This document shows, piece after piece, positions 46,471-54,441 of a stretch of DNA of 64,000 nt. A program made the translations under genes and the position numbers. This stretch comes from an uncultured Bacteroidales bacterium (GTDB lineage Bacteria > Bacteroidota > Bacteroidia > Bacteroidales > FEN-979): positions 75,524 through 139,523 of the forward strand of contig CAILVF010000041.1 in the NCBI GenBank assembly GCA_903837605.1, in the 5' to 3' direction. Each line of letters starts with the position of its first letter. Position 1 is the first letter of the stretch. Below the pieces are notes generated by a model. The model was not told where the DNA came from. It did no database searches and worked only from the letters and a program-made list of their open reading frames with translations.

Positions 46471-48165
46471 CTATATTGAAGTATTGATGAACTTTGTTTG
46501 GAAATCTTCCCATGTTTCAGGACCGAAATCGGCAAGAAAATTGTCATGAAGCGCCCCTCCGTCCTGGAGGATGATCCCTGCATATTGCGGAGCCGTTGCC
46601 TGCAAAGAAGAGGCAAGAAAATCACGGAGACGGGTAAACTCATTGCTTAACCAGGATTTATATTTATCGGCCATTGACAAAAATTCAATCTCCCTCGACC
46701 AGTTATCCGGTTTGATCTTGTAAACCCATCCCTTTGAATAGGGGGAGTTGTTGATCAGTGAAGAATCAACCGACAAGTCTGAATTATGTTCCATTATAGT
46801 TCCTGAAACAGGGGCATGAAGAATCAGATGTTTCCCTTTCTGAATGAGAATGCAAAGCTGATCCCCTTTTTTGATCCTCATCCCGTGGTTTTTCATTCCA
46901 ATGCTGGTGATGGTGCCGGTGACATGCTGAATGAAATCATCGACTCCAACTTTTACGGTCCCATCCTGCTCCATAAATGCCCAGGTATGGGATTTGTCAA
47001 AATACAGGCCTTTGGGAATATCCAGGGACTTTTCATCAAATACCCGGGGTTTCCCAGGCCGGGTCTCGCTCTGTTGCATTCTTGTATTCCTGTATTTCCT
47101 TAAAACCAGGTCCAGGGCGAAACTGATTGCCACCAGAACGACCAGGATCAGTAAAACCACCCTGGCGGTCGAATTCGTTTTCTGCGGGGCCTCAGCGTAA
47201 AGGGGTGTAACCATCAGTTTGTCCATTTGCGATTGCCTCTCGTAATTTACCAGGTCGGAATACCCGTTAGCCGGAAGTAAGGACTGGCCGGAAGTAAGGA
47301 CCCAGTTCATGAAAGCAATCTCAGACTCGCCTGCAGGTTTTGTTTTTGAAATGCAGTAAATGCTATTGGTTAATGCTTTTGGGTATTTCCCTATCCAAAC
47401 ACCCCTGGTGAAATCCTGGAAATTGTCATAGATCTTCTCCATATAATCCATCTTGCCGTTACCGTTTTTATCAATTGGCATCAGAAGGATGTTTTCGGTG
47501 AACGATGAAGTATTAGGAGCGAGAATATCGGTCATCCTGCAAAATCCGATTGCATACGGATCATTTTGAATAGAAGAGATCAATGCTTTTGAGTCTTCAC
47601 TTTTCCATGCGCTGATGAAGGCCTGATCGGTTTTAACGAAACCACGGACCCCTTCTTTTGTAAAATCATCATCAAGGATAAAGTACCTAACCGGGGCCGA
47701 CTGCCCATTATTGAGCAAAGTCCCCCATTTCATTTTACCGGGAGCCTGAAGGCTCTGGGCTAAGGCTTCACGTGAAATGCCTTTCTCGATGATTTCTTTC
47801 AGAAACGGATTCTTCGAACTGATGACAGGCACAATAATTTCCCGCCCGACTACAATCCGGAAAACCGGTCCCTGCTTTTCTGATGTGGTTTTTTCGTTCG
47901 ATACAAAACAGATATTCTCCCCATTATTTACTAAGGAATTTATTTCCGATTCTTCAGTTTTAATTACGTTGACCTTATGCCCGGGATGTGCAACAGCATA
48001 CTCATCCGCCCACCTGGTGGCCAGGTTATAAAGCTCAGGACTGCTGTAAACGCTTATTGAGCCCGATGAGGGCTGAAGGATTTTACTGTTAACTTCTTTA
48101 CTGCTGAGGTTGCTGCAACAAAAGATTACCAGCAAGCAGAGGATGGGGATAAGTTTGGTTTTCAT
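46471..48165 (-). CDS. membrane fusion of a PstS-like binding domain and a GcvH-like domain
   Basis: A 564-residue protein. Signal segment with a possible lipid-attachment Cys (16-17). Residues about 33-305 form a PstS-like periplasmic binding fold, with an EF-hand-type calcium loop DKNGNGKMDYME (232-243). A membrane helix (about 335-355) follows. Residues about 381-490 form a GcvH-like hammerhead (GLYFDKSHTWAF, VGVDDFIQHVTG, APVSGTI, SPYSKGWVYKIKP), facing the cytoplasm. In true H proteins the lipoyl Lys lies 7 residues before the APVSG Ala; here that place is Gly444, flanked by Lys443 and Lys445, so lipoylation is doubtful. No glycine-cleavage genes adjoin. The neighbours are a heme sensor kinase and a sigma-54 regulator. 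I infer a sensory or redox-linked role, not glycine cleavage. Confidence 0.8.
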   Translation of the reverse strand: MKTKLIPILCLLVIFCCSNLSSKEVNSKILQPSSGSISVYSSPELYNLATRWADEYAVAHPGHKVNVIKTEESEINSLVNNGENICFVSNEKTTSEKQGPVFRIVVGREIIVPVISSKNPFLKEIIEKGISREALAQSLQAPGKMKWGTLLNNGQSAPVRYFILDDDFTKEGVRGFVKTDQAFISAWKSEDSKALISSIQNDPYAIGFCRMTDILAPNTSSFTENILLMPIDKNGNGKMDYMEKIYDNFQDFTRGVWIGKYPKALTNSIYCISKTKPAGESEIAFMNWVLTSGQSLLPANGYSDLVNYERQSQMDKLMVTPLYAEAPQKTNSTARVVLLILVVLVAISFALDLVLRKYRNTRMQQSETRPGKPRVFDEKSLDIPKGLYFDKSHTWAFMEQDGTVKVGVDDFIQHVTGTITSIGMKNHGMRIKKGDQLCILIQKGKHLILHAPVSGTIMEHNSDLSVDSSLINNSPYSKGWVYKIKPDNWSREIEFLSMADKYKSWLSNEFTRLRDFLASSLQATAPQYAGIILQDGGALHDNFLADFGPETWEDFQTKFINTSI

Positions 48166-48203
48166 GGCTTTATAATTTCTGATTCATATCACCTATACTA
48201 TTA

Positions 48204-48219
48204 TCAATAATAATGCCAA
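48204..48219 (-). promoter_or_regulatory. sigma-54-like (-24/-12) promoter
   Basis: On the minus strand TTGGCATTATTATTGA: the -24 element TTGGCA is perfect, ten bases separate GG from the -12 dinucleotide, which is GA rather than the consensus GC. Predicted start is near 48192, 27 bases before the ATG of the PstS/GcvH fusion gene. A sigma-54 activator is encoded in the same locus. Confidence 0.5.
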
Positions 48220-48294
48220 ACCAAAAAGAGCTGGTTAAGTATAAGAAAATCAAGTAGATGAAGAAATGCATATTTATTTAATAAACCCAGCAAG

Positions 48295-48400
48295 TGTTGA
48301 AAAAATAAACAGTTGAAATTTTTCATCCATTTAAAAAGCTGAAAATGAGCACAAATAGGAGGTGTGTATAAATACTCAACACATGTTGAATAATTCAACA
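48295..48400. promoter_or_regulatory. TGTTGA/TCAACA inverted-repeat cluster, candidate enhancer sites
   Basis: TCAACA (48376-48381) and TGTTGA (48384-48389) form a palindrome with a 2-base centre. The same TGTTGAAT (48384-48391) also pairs with ATTCAACA (48393-48400). Further half-sites are TGTTGA (48295-48300) and AGTTGA (48311-48316). These lie about 100 to 200 bases upstream of the predicted sigma-54 start, the usual distance for activator binding. Confidence 0.5.
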
Positions 48401-48560
48401 CATTGATTGCTCTGTTTTGCATTCCTGAATTGTGGGAAAATTAAATATTTAATGGTGAAAGGAAGGTTAATAATTATCTTTACACATAGATGCATCAAAT
48501 TTCATTTCACTTTTGTCTTTAATATTCATACGCAGAAAAAAATCACAGGAGGATCTGGCA

Positions 48561-49889
48561 ATGCAAAATTTCATAAGGAGAGGAAGGCTATTAATCATTT
48601 TAATTGGGGCCGGACTTATATTTAGCCTGGGTACCGATTCCTGTAAAAAAACTTCAGATACCAATTCCCAGGAGCAGGGAATGTTATTTTACCATCCTGC
48701 AGGCATCAGGATCGTGTCATTGAAAGGAAGCTATCTCGAAATGGGAATGCAATACGGCTACCATATGAAAACCGAGCTTCATCAATGGGCAAATTATTAT
48801 AATTCAGTTTGGAGCTCTGCGAATCCGCTTATTTATAATTTTATCACGATTCGGGCATTGGAAGCAGGAAACAAACTGTTTCTCAGTCAGAAAATAAAAG
48901 ATTTTATTGATGGGGAGGCACTTACTAGCGGATTGAGCATTACCAATGCGTATCTCCTTGACCAATGCCTGGCTTTTGATTATATGTTCAGCGGGCATAT
49001 AGGAGAAATTACCGGAGCTGCGTGTACATTCATAGGGGCTTATGGATCTGCAACCGTTGGGCATACTATTGTTGCACGGAACCTTGATCTGCAAAAACCC
49101 CTTGCAGTGAGGGACTACAATAGTGTGATTACCATAATGAATCCTTCAAACGGAGATCATAAAATTGCGACATTCGGGTTTGTTGGTTTTCCCCAGGGAT
49201 ACGCCCTGATGAATTTGGATAATGTTGTATTTACAGAGTATAATACCGGGAATTCGGCCGATCATGGTACTGATATCCTGCCGGGCTCAAAAGACATGAT
49301 GGATGTGGCATTTGATGCAATAACCGAGAAAAGCAACACGGATGCGCAAACCACAGCCGAGTACCTGAAAGCGGCGAGACTGCTTTCTCCTGCTTTTTTC
49401 GGGGTAGCCGATAAGGGCAATGTATTTGTTGTGCAACGCCCGATGAAGGCCGTGGGGATAATAACCCGGAACAGTCTCGGGCAGGGGATTAACGGTGTTA
49501 CCAATGTCTTTCTTGACAGTGCGATTAATGGAGTTAAACTCAGTATCTATAATGCCTCCACTGCCGTTGATGCACCGGAAAAAGATCTGGATACTCCCGC
49601 CCGTGGAATGGTACGATGGACAAACCTGGTAAGTTATTTTTCGGCTCATTCATCAGGCCTGGACATCAATTCATTAAAAACCATCATATCGACCGACATT
49701 GCTGAAAACGGAGTTTTTATCGGCGGATATGAGTCCACCGGGACCAATGCATACTGCAAGCAGGATGCGACTTTTGGTTCGGTGGTCATCGACCTTAACG
49801 ATCTCACCAATATATGGTGGCTCAGGTATGATTATTCTACAATGAATAAAACATGGGACAATGTGGATTTAACTCCATATATCCATTGA
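48561..49889 (+). CDS. C45-family acyltransferase/hydrolase-like protein
   Basis: A 442-residue exported protein (hydrophobic signal segment, then DSCKK, a weak lipid-attachment site). The N-terminal-nucleophile fold of the C45 / acyl-CoA:6-APA acyltransferase family is suggested by EITGAACTFIGAYGSATVGHTIVARNLDLQ, where Cys is the predicted self-cleavage site and nucleophile and ARNLD the conserved loop. Members cleave amide bonds such as penicillins, bile salts or N-acyl amino acids; the substrate here is unknown. The start at 48561 is set by a strong AGGAGG 14 bases upstream, rather than the longer frame at 48513. Confidence 0.8.
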   Translation: MQNFIRRGRLLIILIGAGLIFSLGTDSCKKTSDTNSQEQGMLFYHPAGIRIVSLKGSYLEMGMQYGYHMKTELHQWANYYNSVWSSANPLIYNFITIRALEAGNKLFLSQKIKDFIDGEALTSGLSITNAYLLDQCLAFDYMFSGHIGEITGAACTFIGAYGSATVGHTIVARNLDLQKPLAVRDYNSVITIMNPSNGDHKIATFGFVGFPQGYALMNLDNVVFTEYNTGNSADHGTDILPGSKDMMDVAFDAITEKSNTDAQTTAEYLKAARLLSPAFFGVADKGNVFVVQRPMKAVGIITRNSLGQGINGVTNVFLDSAINGVKLSIYNASTAVDAPEKDLDTPARGMVRWTNLVSYFSAHSSGLDINSLKTIISTDIAENGVFIGGYESTGTNAYCKQDATFGSVVIDLNDLTNIWWLRYDYSTMNKTWDNVDLTPYIH

Positions 49890-49912
49890 AGGAAGTTCAA
49901 TTGCCATCAGCC

Positions 49913-52900
49913 TTATTTCAATAATTCTTTAACCGCGGCTTCGATTTGCTGATCATGTCCTGACGATAGAATGCCCGGATCATTGGCAATTTTTATATCG
50001 GGCTCAAGCTGGTTGTTCTCACAGAACCTGCCATCGGGCATACGCCATCCTCCCATAGGAATGCCAAAAACAAGGGTCGGATCTATCTGGCTTTCCCACC
50101 AGACAAAGGTGCCGGTACCGGGAACAGGCATGCCCACGGTCTTACCTATGTTCTTGAGCTTGTAAGCAACCGGGAACAAATGAGCATCGGAATAATTACT
50201 TTCGCCTATCAGCACGATAGAAGGGTTTACCCATTTGTCGGTAGGTTCCGAGCCTATATACTGCCCGTGGGGAATAATATCGATATACTTTTTTCCGCTC
50301 AGGAAATCCGACAGCTGTTCATGGATGTTACCTCCCCCGTTGAAGCGGGTATCGACGATAAGGGCTTTCTTTTCAAAATTACGCCCCAGTGCCTCTTCGA
50401 ACACCACCCTCATGCTGGCGTCATCCATGGAACGTACGTGCACGTAACCGATCTTCCCGCCCGAGAGCTTTTCCACTTCAAGCCGGCGGTTCTTCACCCA
50501 GCGTTTATACAGGAGTTCATTGGCTTCGCCTATGCTGACGGGCTTTACGCTTTCTTCCCAGCGTTCGCCGGAGGTGGGATTATACATGGAAAGAAGGGTG
50601 AGTTTGCCGGTCTTGCGGTTAAGTACAGAGTAAAAATCCATGGTGTCTTTAAGCTCAAGGCCGTCGATCTTCTCGATGATGTTGCCTGCCTTAACTTTCG
50701 AAACAGCCTTATCAAGAGGTCCGCCTTCAACAATCTCCGATATCTTTAATCCCTGGCCCTGAAATGCGTAGTCAAAGAAAAGCCCGAGGTCGGCAGTCTG
50801 GTCGGTATTCGGCCTGCCTGCACGGAAACCGCATCCGGTATGGGAAGCATTCATTTCGCCAAGCATCTCGCTGAGCATTTCAGCGAAATCATAATTATTA
50901 TTTACGTATGGAAGGAATTTCTTATAGACCTTGTAATAATAATCCCAGTCAACGCCTTGCATATCAACTACGTAAAATTTCTCTTTGAACTGTCTCCAGG
51001 CGTGGTCGAAAATATAGGACCGTTCATCGGCGGGTTTGATCAGCATTTCACCCGAGGTTTTAAGAGGTTCCGCTTTTCCGCTTTCGGCGTCGATCTTCAT
51101 GGGTTTGCCATCGGCAAGCATTAAAATAAATTTGCCGTCGGAAGAGAGCTGTATGCTTGCGCTTTTAGCCCCAATCTTTGCAAACAATTTGGTTTCCTTA
51201 GCCCTGAGGTCAGTCATCCAGAGGTCGTTATCCTTCTCAAAACTGGTAAGGTAATACAGCTTTTCGCAGTCTTTTGAAAGCAGCCAGTCGCTTGCCGGCG
51301 AGGTGTGAAGGGTGAGCTTGGCTTTACGCTCGCTGAGGTTCTCCCAGTCGATAAGCACCTTTACTTTTGAAGAATCCTTTGCAGCGGTATCAGTTTTGGC
51401 CTTTTTATCGGACCCGGCTTTTTCCTTAGAATCGGTTTTTGCTTTTTCTTCAGCTTTCTTTTTATCCTTCTCAGCTTTTTCTTCCTGTTCTTTTACAAGC
51501 GCCAGTTCTTCCTTCGAGAGTTTGAACCTGTCGAAGGCAGCCCTGGTAAAGAACATGGCAAAGACGTCGTCGCTTGACAGGTTCCCTCCCTGGTCGCGGG
51601 TACCGTCGCGGTCGCTTCCCCAGATGAACATCTTACCGTCAACAGACCATTTGGGGACGTAATCATTATAGCCGCTAAGGGTCAGGTTATGGATCTCTCC
51701 GCTGCCATCGGCAGAAACAAGTCCGATTTCAGGTGTGAAAATCCTGTCGGGATAAGAAAACTGCACCAGGAACCATTTGCTGTCGGGAGACCACTGGTAA
51801 TACTGGTCACCGTCGGCATAGGAGTAATTCACGTTTGGGGGCATGATAGTCCTTGTCTTTTTACTGGCCAGGTTGATGACTTTGAGTACCACCCTGTTCT
51901 CAAGGTAAGCCACTTCCTTGCCATCAGGAGAATATTCAGGCTGGTATTCCTCCGCTTCGGTGGCAACGAGAGCTTCCTCCTTTAATACGGTCGAGGCATA
52001 AAAATAAGGTTCCTCTTTACGTATAATTGACTTCGTAAAAACGTCCCAGCTGTTGTTCACCTCTGCCGCATACACCAGGGAACGGCCGTCGGGGCTGAAG
52101 CTCACGCTGCGTTCCTGGTAAGGGGTATTGGTAATCCGCTTGGTAATACCACCGTCAACACTGGTAACGAAGATCTCCCCGCGGAAAACATAAACATATT
52201 CTTTCCCATTGGGTGAAAGCCTCATCTCTGTGAACCCGTCATTTACAGGGGTTATTCGTTCCTGCGCACTCCGGCCGTCGGCATTGATCTTCACACTCAC
52301 CTTCTTCGGTTCACCTCCGGGCTGTAAGGTATAGATCTCCCCATCGTATGTAAAACAGAGCAAATTATTTTTAGCCCGGGTAAGGAAACGTACAGGGTTT
52401 TTCGAAAAATGCGTAAGAGCGGCTGACCTGGAAGGATCAGAAAGCGAGCTTTTATAGACGTTAAAGGACCCGCTTTGTTCACTCAGGTAATAGAAATCCT
52501 TATCATTGGCATCGAAAACGGGGTTACGGTCCTCGCCGTTGAAGCTGGTGAGCTTTGTATATTTTGCCGAGTTGAAATCGTAAACCCAGATGTCACGGGC
52601 TATGGCCGAAGTATGATGCTTGCGCCATTCGTTTTCATAACCTTTGATGTCTTCAAAAATAATTTTATCGCCTGTGGATGAGGGCGTGGCTTCAAGCGCC
52701 GGCGTAGGGAGCAATTGTGATACCTTTCCCCCGGCAACAGGCACAGTGTAAAGTTCGCTCATCAGTGAAATGGGGAACTGGGCATTCGTTGAGATATCCT
52801 GGCGGTAGGCTGAAAAGATGACGTCCTTGTCATTGGCAGTAAAACTGCTTGGTACCTCCTTATTTGAATTCCAGGTAAGCCGCTTCGCTTCACCTCCTGA

Positions 52901-53185
52901 TGCCGGCATGATGAAAATATCGAAGTTCCCGTTACGGTCAGAGGCAAAAGCAATGGTTTTTCCGTCATGGCTCCATACCGGGGAATATTCATATGAATCG
53001 GTAAGGGTTAGCGGAACTGCCGTCCCGCCTGCAGAAGGCACCGACCAAATGTCGCCTTTATAACAGAAAAGGATGGTCTGGCCATCAGGAGAAATTGCGG
53101 TATACCGCATCCAGAGCGGATTGTCCTGGCCGATGGCTATGGATGCCAGGCCGAAAAAAAAGATGAAGCCGAAGATTTTTTTCAT
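49913..53185 (-). CDS. exported tricorn-like S41 protease
   Basis: A 1090-residue protein with a signal peptide (1-19). Two N-terminal beta-propellers of WD40-like PD40 repeats (about 25-680), interrupted by a Lys/Glu-rich linker (about 560-610), are followed by the tricorn C1 domain, a PDZ domain (about 770-850, LGLFFDYAFQGQGLKISEIVEGGPL) and the S41 catalytic domain. Catalytic residues match tricorn: His in MNASHTGCG, Ser in GESNYSDAHLF and Glu in RFCENNQLEPDI. It degrades peptides, here in the periplasm or outside the cell rather than in the cytoplasm. It is a single-gene unit. Confidence 0.94.
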   Translation of the reverse strand: MKKIFGFIFFFGLASIAIGQDNPLWMRYTAISPDGQTILFCYKGDIWSVPSAGGTAVPLTLTDSYEYSPVWSHDGKTIAFASDRNGNFDIFIMPASGGEAKRLTWNSNKEVPSSFTANDKDVIFSAYRQDISTNAQFPISLMSELYTVPVAGGKVSQLLPTPALEATPSSTGDKIIFEDIKGYENEWRKHHTSAIARDIWVYDFNSAKYTKLTSFNGEDRNPVFDANDKDFYYLSEQSGSFNVYKSSLSDPSRSAALTHFSKNPVRFLTRAKNNLLCFTYDGEIYTLQPGGEPKKVSVKINADGRSAQERITPVNDGFTEMRLSPNGKEYVYVFRGEIFVTSVDGGITKRITNTPYQERSVSFSPDGRSLVYAAEVNNSWDVFTKSIIRKEEPYFYASTVLKEEALVATEAEEYQPEYSPDGKEVAYLENRVVLKVINLASKKTRTIMPPNVNYSYADGDQYYQWSPDSKWFLVQFSYPDRIFTPEIGLVSADGSGEIHNLTLSGYNDYVPKWSVDGKMFIWGSDRDGTRDQGGNLSSDDVFAMFFTRAAFDRFKLSKEELALVKEQEEKAEKDKKKAEEKAKTDSKEKAGSDKKAKTDTAAKDSSKVKVLIDWENLSERKAKLTLHTSPASDWLLSKDCEKLYYLTSFEKDNDLWMTDLRAKETKLFAKIGAKSASIQLSSDGKFILMLADGKPMKIDAESGKAEPLKTSGEMLIKPADERSYIFDHAWRQFKEKFYVVDMQGVDWDYYYKVYKKFLPYVNNNYDFAEMLSEMLGEMNASHTGCGFRAGRPNTDQTADLGLFFDYAFQGQGLKISEIVEGGPLDKAVSKVKAGNIIEKIDGLELKDTMDFYSVLNRKTGKLTLLSMYNPTSGERWEESVKPVSIGEANELLYKRWVKNRRLEVEKLSGGKIGYVHVRSMDDASMRVVFEEALGRNFEKKALIVDTRFNGGGNIHEQLSDFLSGKKYIDIIPHGQYIGSEPTDKWVNPSIVLIGESNYSDAHLFPVAYKLKNIGKTVGMPVPGTGTFVWWESQIDPTLVFGIPMGGWRMPDGRFCENNQLEPDIKIANDPGILSSGHDQQIEAAVKELLK

Positions 53186-53395
53186 ATCGATAAATTATAA
53201 TTCAATAATAGACCCGATTTAACAATGAAAGTTACAAAGTAATGAAAAATAGAAGCAACCTTTTTAATTTTCAGGGTTAATACATTAAACATAAGTACAT
53301 GAAGCATCATTACATCCTGTTCTGAAATCATCTCTGAGAATCGGACGCCATGCCTCGATGCGATAAATAAAGGCCTAACAAAAACTTTTAAACCG

Positions 53396-54184
53396 ATGAA
53401 AAAAGCAATGTTTCTTATGCTTGTCACTGCATTGATCGCAATGGGCTCATGCAGCAAGAAAGACCAGACAGGCACAACTGCACAAACAAATCAGGCAACC
53501 TCACTACCCACAAAGGCAACAACTTATGTTGAAACCAATTATCCTGATGCAACAATAGACTATATCCTGGTCCTGGCAAATTCAAGCGCTAAATTTGTTG
53601 TTGCATTGAATACTACCGAAGAACTTGCATTTACCTCCGACGGCAATTACCTTGGCGATGGCCGGCAATTCCATAATGGAGGCCATCCCGGTGATACGAT
53701 CCCGGGGGACTCCCTCCACGGCGACACTATCCATTGCTGGCATCATCATGGCCATCATCATGGCGGAGGACATCCCGGCTGGCATGGCATCCCGGTGGAT
53801 TCATTATCTTCAGCAATTAAAGATTTCATCGCTGCCAACTTTTCCGGTTATACCATTCTGAATGCCGACTATGATTCACTTTGCGTGGACGGCCGGGTGA
53901 AAGAAGTCATGATTGGCAAACAGGATACGGTACCCCCTATCAAACTTATCTTCAGTGCAACAGATATTTACCTGTTACAGGCAAACAGGTTCCGGTATTC
54001 GGATGTGCCACAGGCTGTGAAGGATTACATAACGGCGAATTATTCATCCTATGAAGTCTGCAATGCAGCAGAGAAATATATCCTGGCCGATAACAGCGTG
54101 CAGTACATGGTGTACCTGCGGCTCGACAGGAGCCACCAGAGAGTACGTTTGCTGGCCGACGGGACCCTTGTCTGCTCACAATAA
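53396..54184 (+). CDS. PepSY-like exported protein with a His-rich segment
   Basis: A 262-residue protein with a lipoprotein signal (lipobox AMGSC, Cys19), so likely a lipoprotein. Three PepSY-like (DUF2874-type) units: an early one (TKATTYVETNYPDATIDYI), a second (SSAIKDFIAANFSGYTILNADYD) and a third (PQAVKDYITANYSSYEVCNAAE). Between the first two lies a His/Gly-rich stretch (about 106-128, HHHGHHHGG type), which could bind metal ions. Bacteroidota PepSY-like proteins are thought to sit in the periplasm with unknown roles. A strong terminator follows. Confidence 0.85.
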   Translation: MKKAMFLMLVTALIAMGSCSKKDQTGTTAQTNQATSLPTKATTYVETNYPDATIDYILVLANSSAKFVVALNTTEELAFTSDGNYLGDGRQFHNGGHPGDTIPGDSLHGDTIHCWHHHGHHHGGGHPGWHGIPVDSLSSAIKDFIAANFSGYTILNADYDSLCVDGRVKEVMIGKQDTVPPIKLIFSATDIYLLQANRFRYSDVPQAVKDYITANYSSYEVCNAAEKYILADNSVQYMVYLRLDRSHQRVRLLADGTLVCSQ

Positions 54185-54210
54185 TCAATCCTCAATCCTG
54201 ATAATCCGAT

Positions 54211-54244
54211 AAACCCTCAGGCCTCGAAGCCTGAGGGTTTTTTT
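54211..54244. terminator. strong intrinsic terminator
   Basis: Perfect 12-bp stem AAACCCTCAGGC / GCCTGAGGGTTT with a 6-base loop and a T run, 26 bases after the PepSY-like gene. Confidence 0.92.
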
Positions 54245-54368
54245 ATGCCATGCCGATCCTACTATGCATTAATTAATAACCCTATAATTAGTGAATTAAT
54301 TGATATTTATCAATGCTGTGCAGAGGAAATATCAACGAATTCATTAATATGGTATGGAAATTCCTTAA

Positions 54369-54376
54369 TACCTTTG
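54369..54376 (+). promoter_or_regulatory. -7 promoter element
   Basis: TACCTTTG fits TAnnTTTG and lies 65 bases ahead of the ATG at 54442. No clear -33 TTG. It supports the shorter start of the downstream protein. Confidence 0.4.
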
Positions 54377-54441
54377 AATACCTGAATTCCGGGATAATAT
54401 GTTCAGGAAATCCCAATAAAATTTTAACAATAAAACAAATT

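Larger units (their letters stand above)
48166..48560. other. regulatory region between the PstS/GcvH fusion and C45 hydrolase genes
   Basis: This 395-base AT-rich stretch has no credible gene. It holds a sigma-54-like promoter for the minus-strand gene (48204-48219) and a cluster of TGTTGA/TCAACA half-sites (48295-48400). For the plus-strand gene there is a weak -7-like TATCTTTA at 48475-48482. Confidence 0.6.

Noticed and set aside
46471-48165. Annotating this gene simply as a glycine cleavage H protein or as a phosphate-binding protein
   Set aside because: It has both folds in one membrane protein, lacks Lys at the lipoyl position, and has no glycine-cleavage or phosphate-transport genes nearby.
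50180-50749. 189-residue open frame on the plus strand
   Set aside because: Antisense to the tricorn-like protease catalytic region. Shadow frame.
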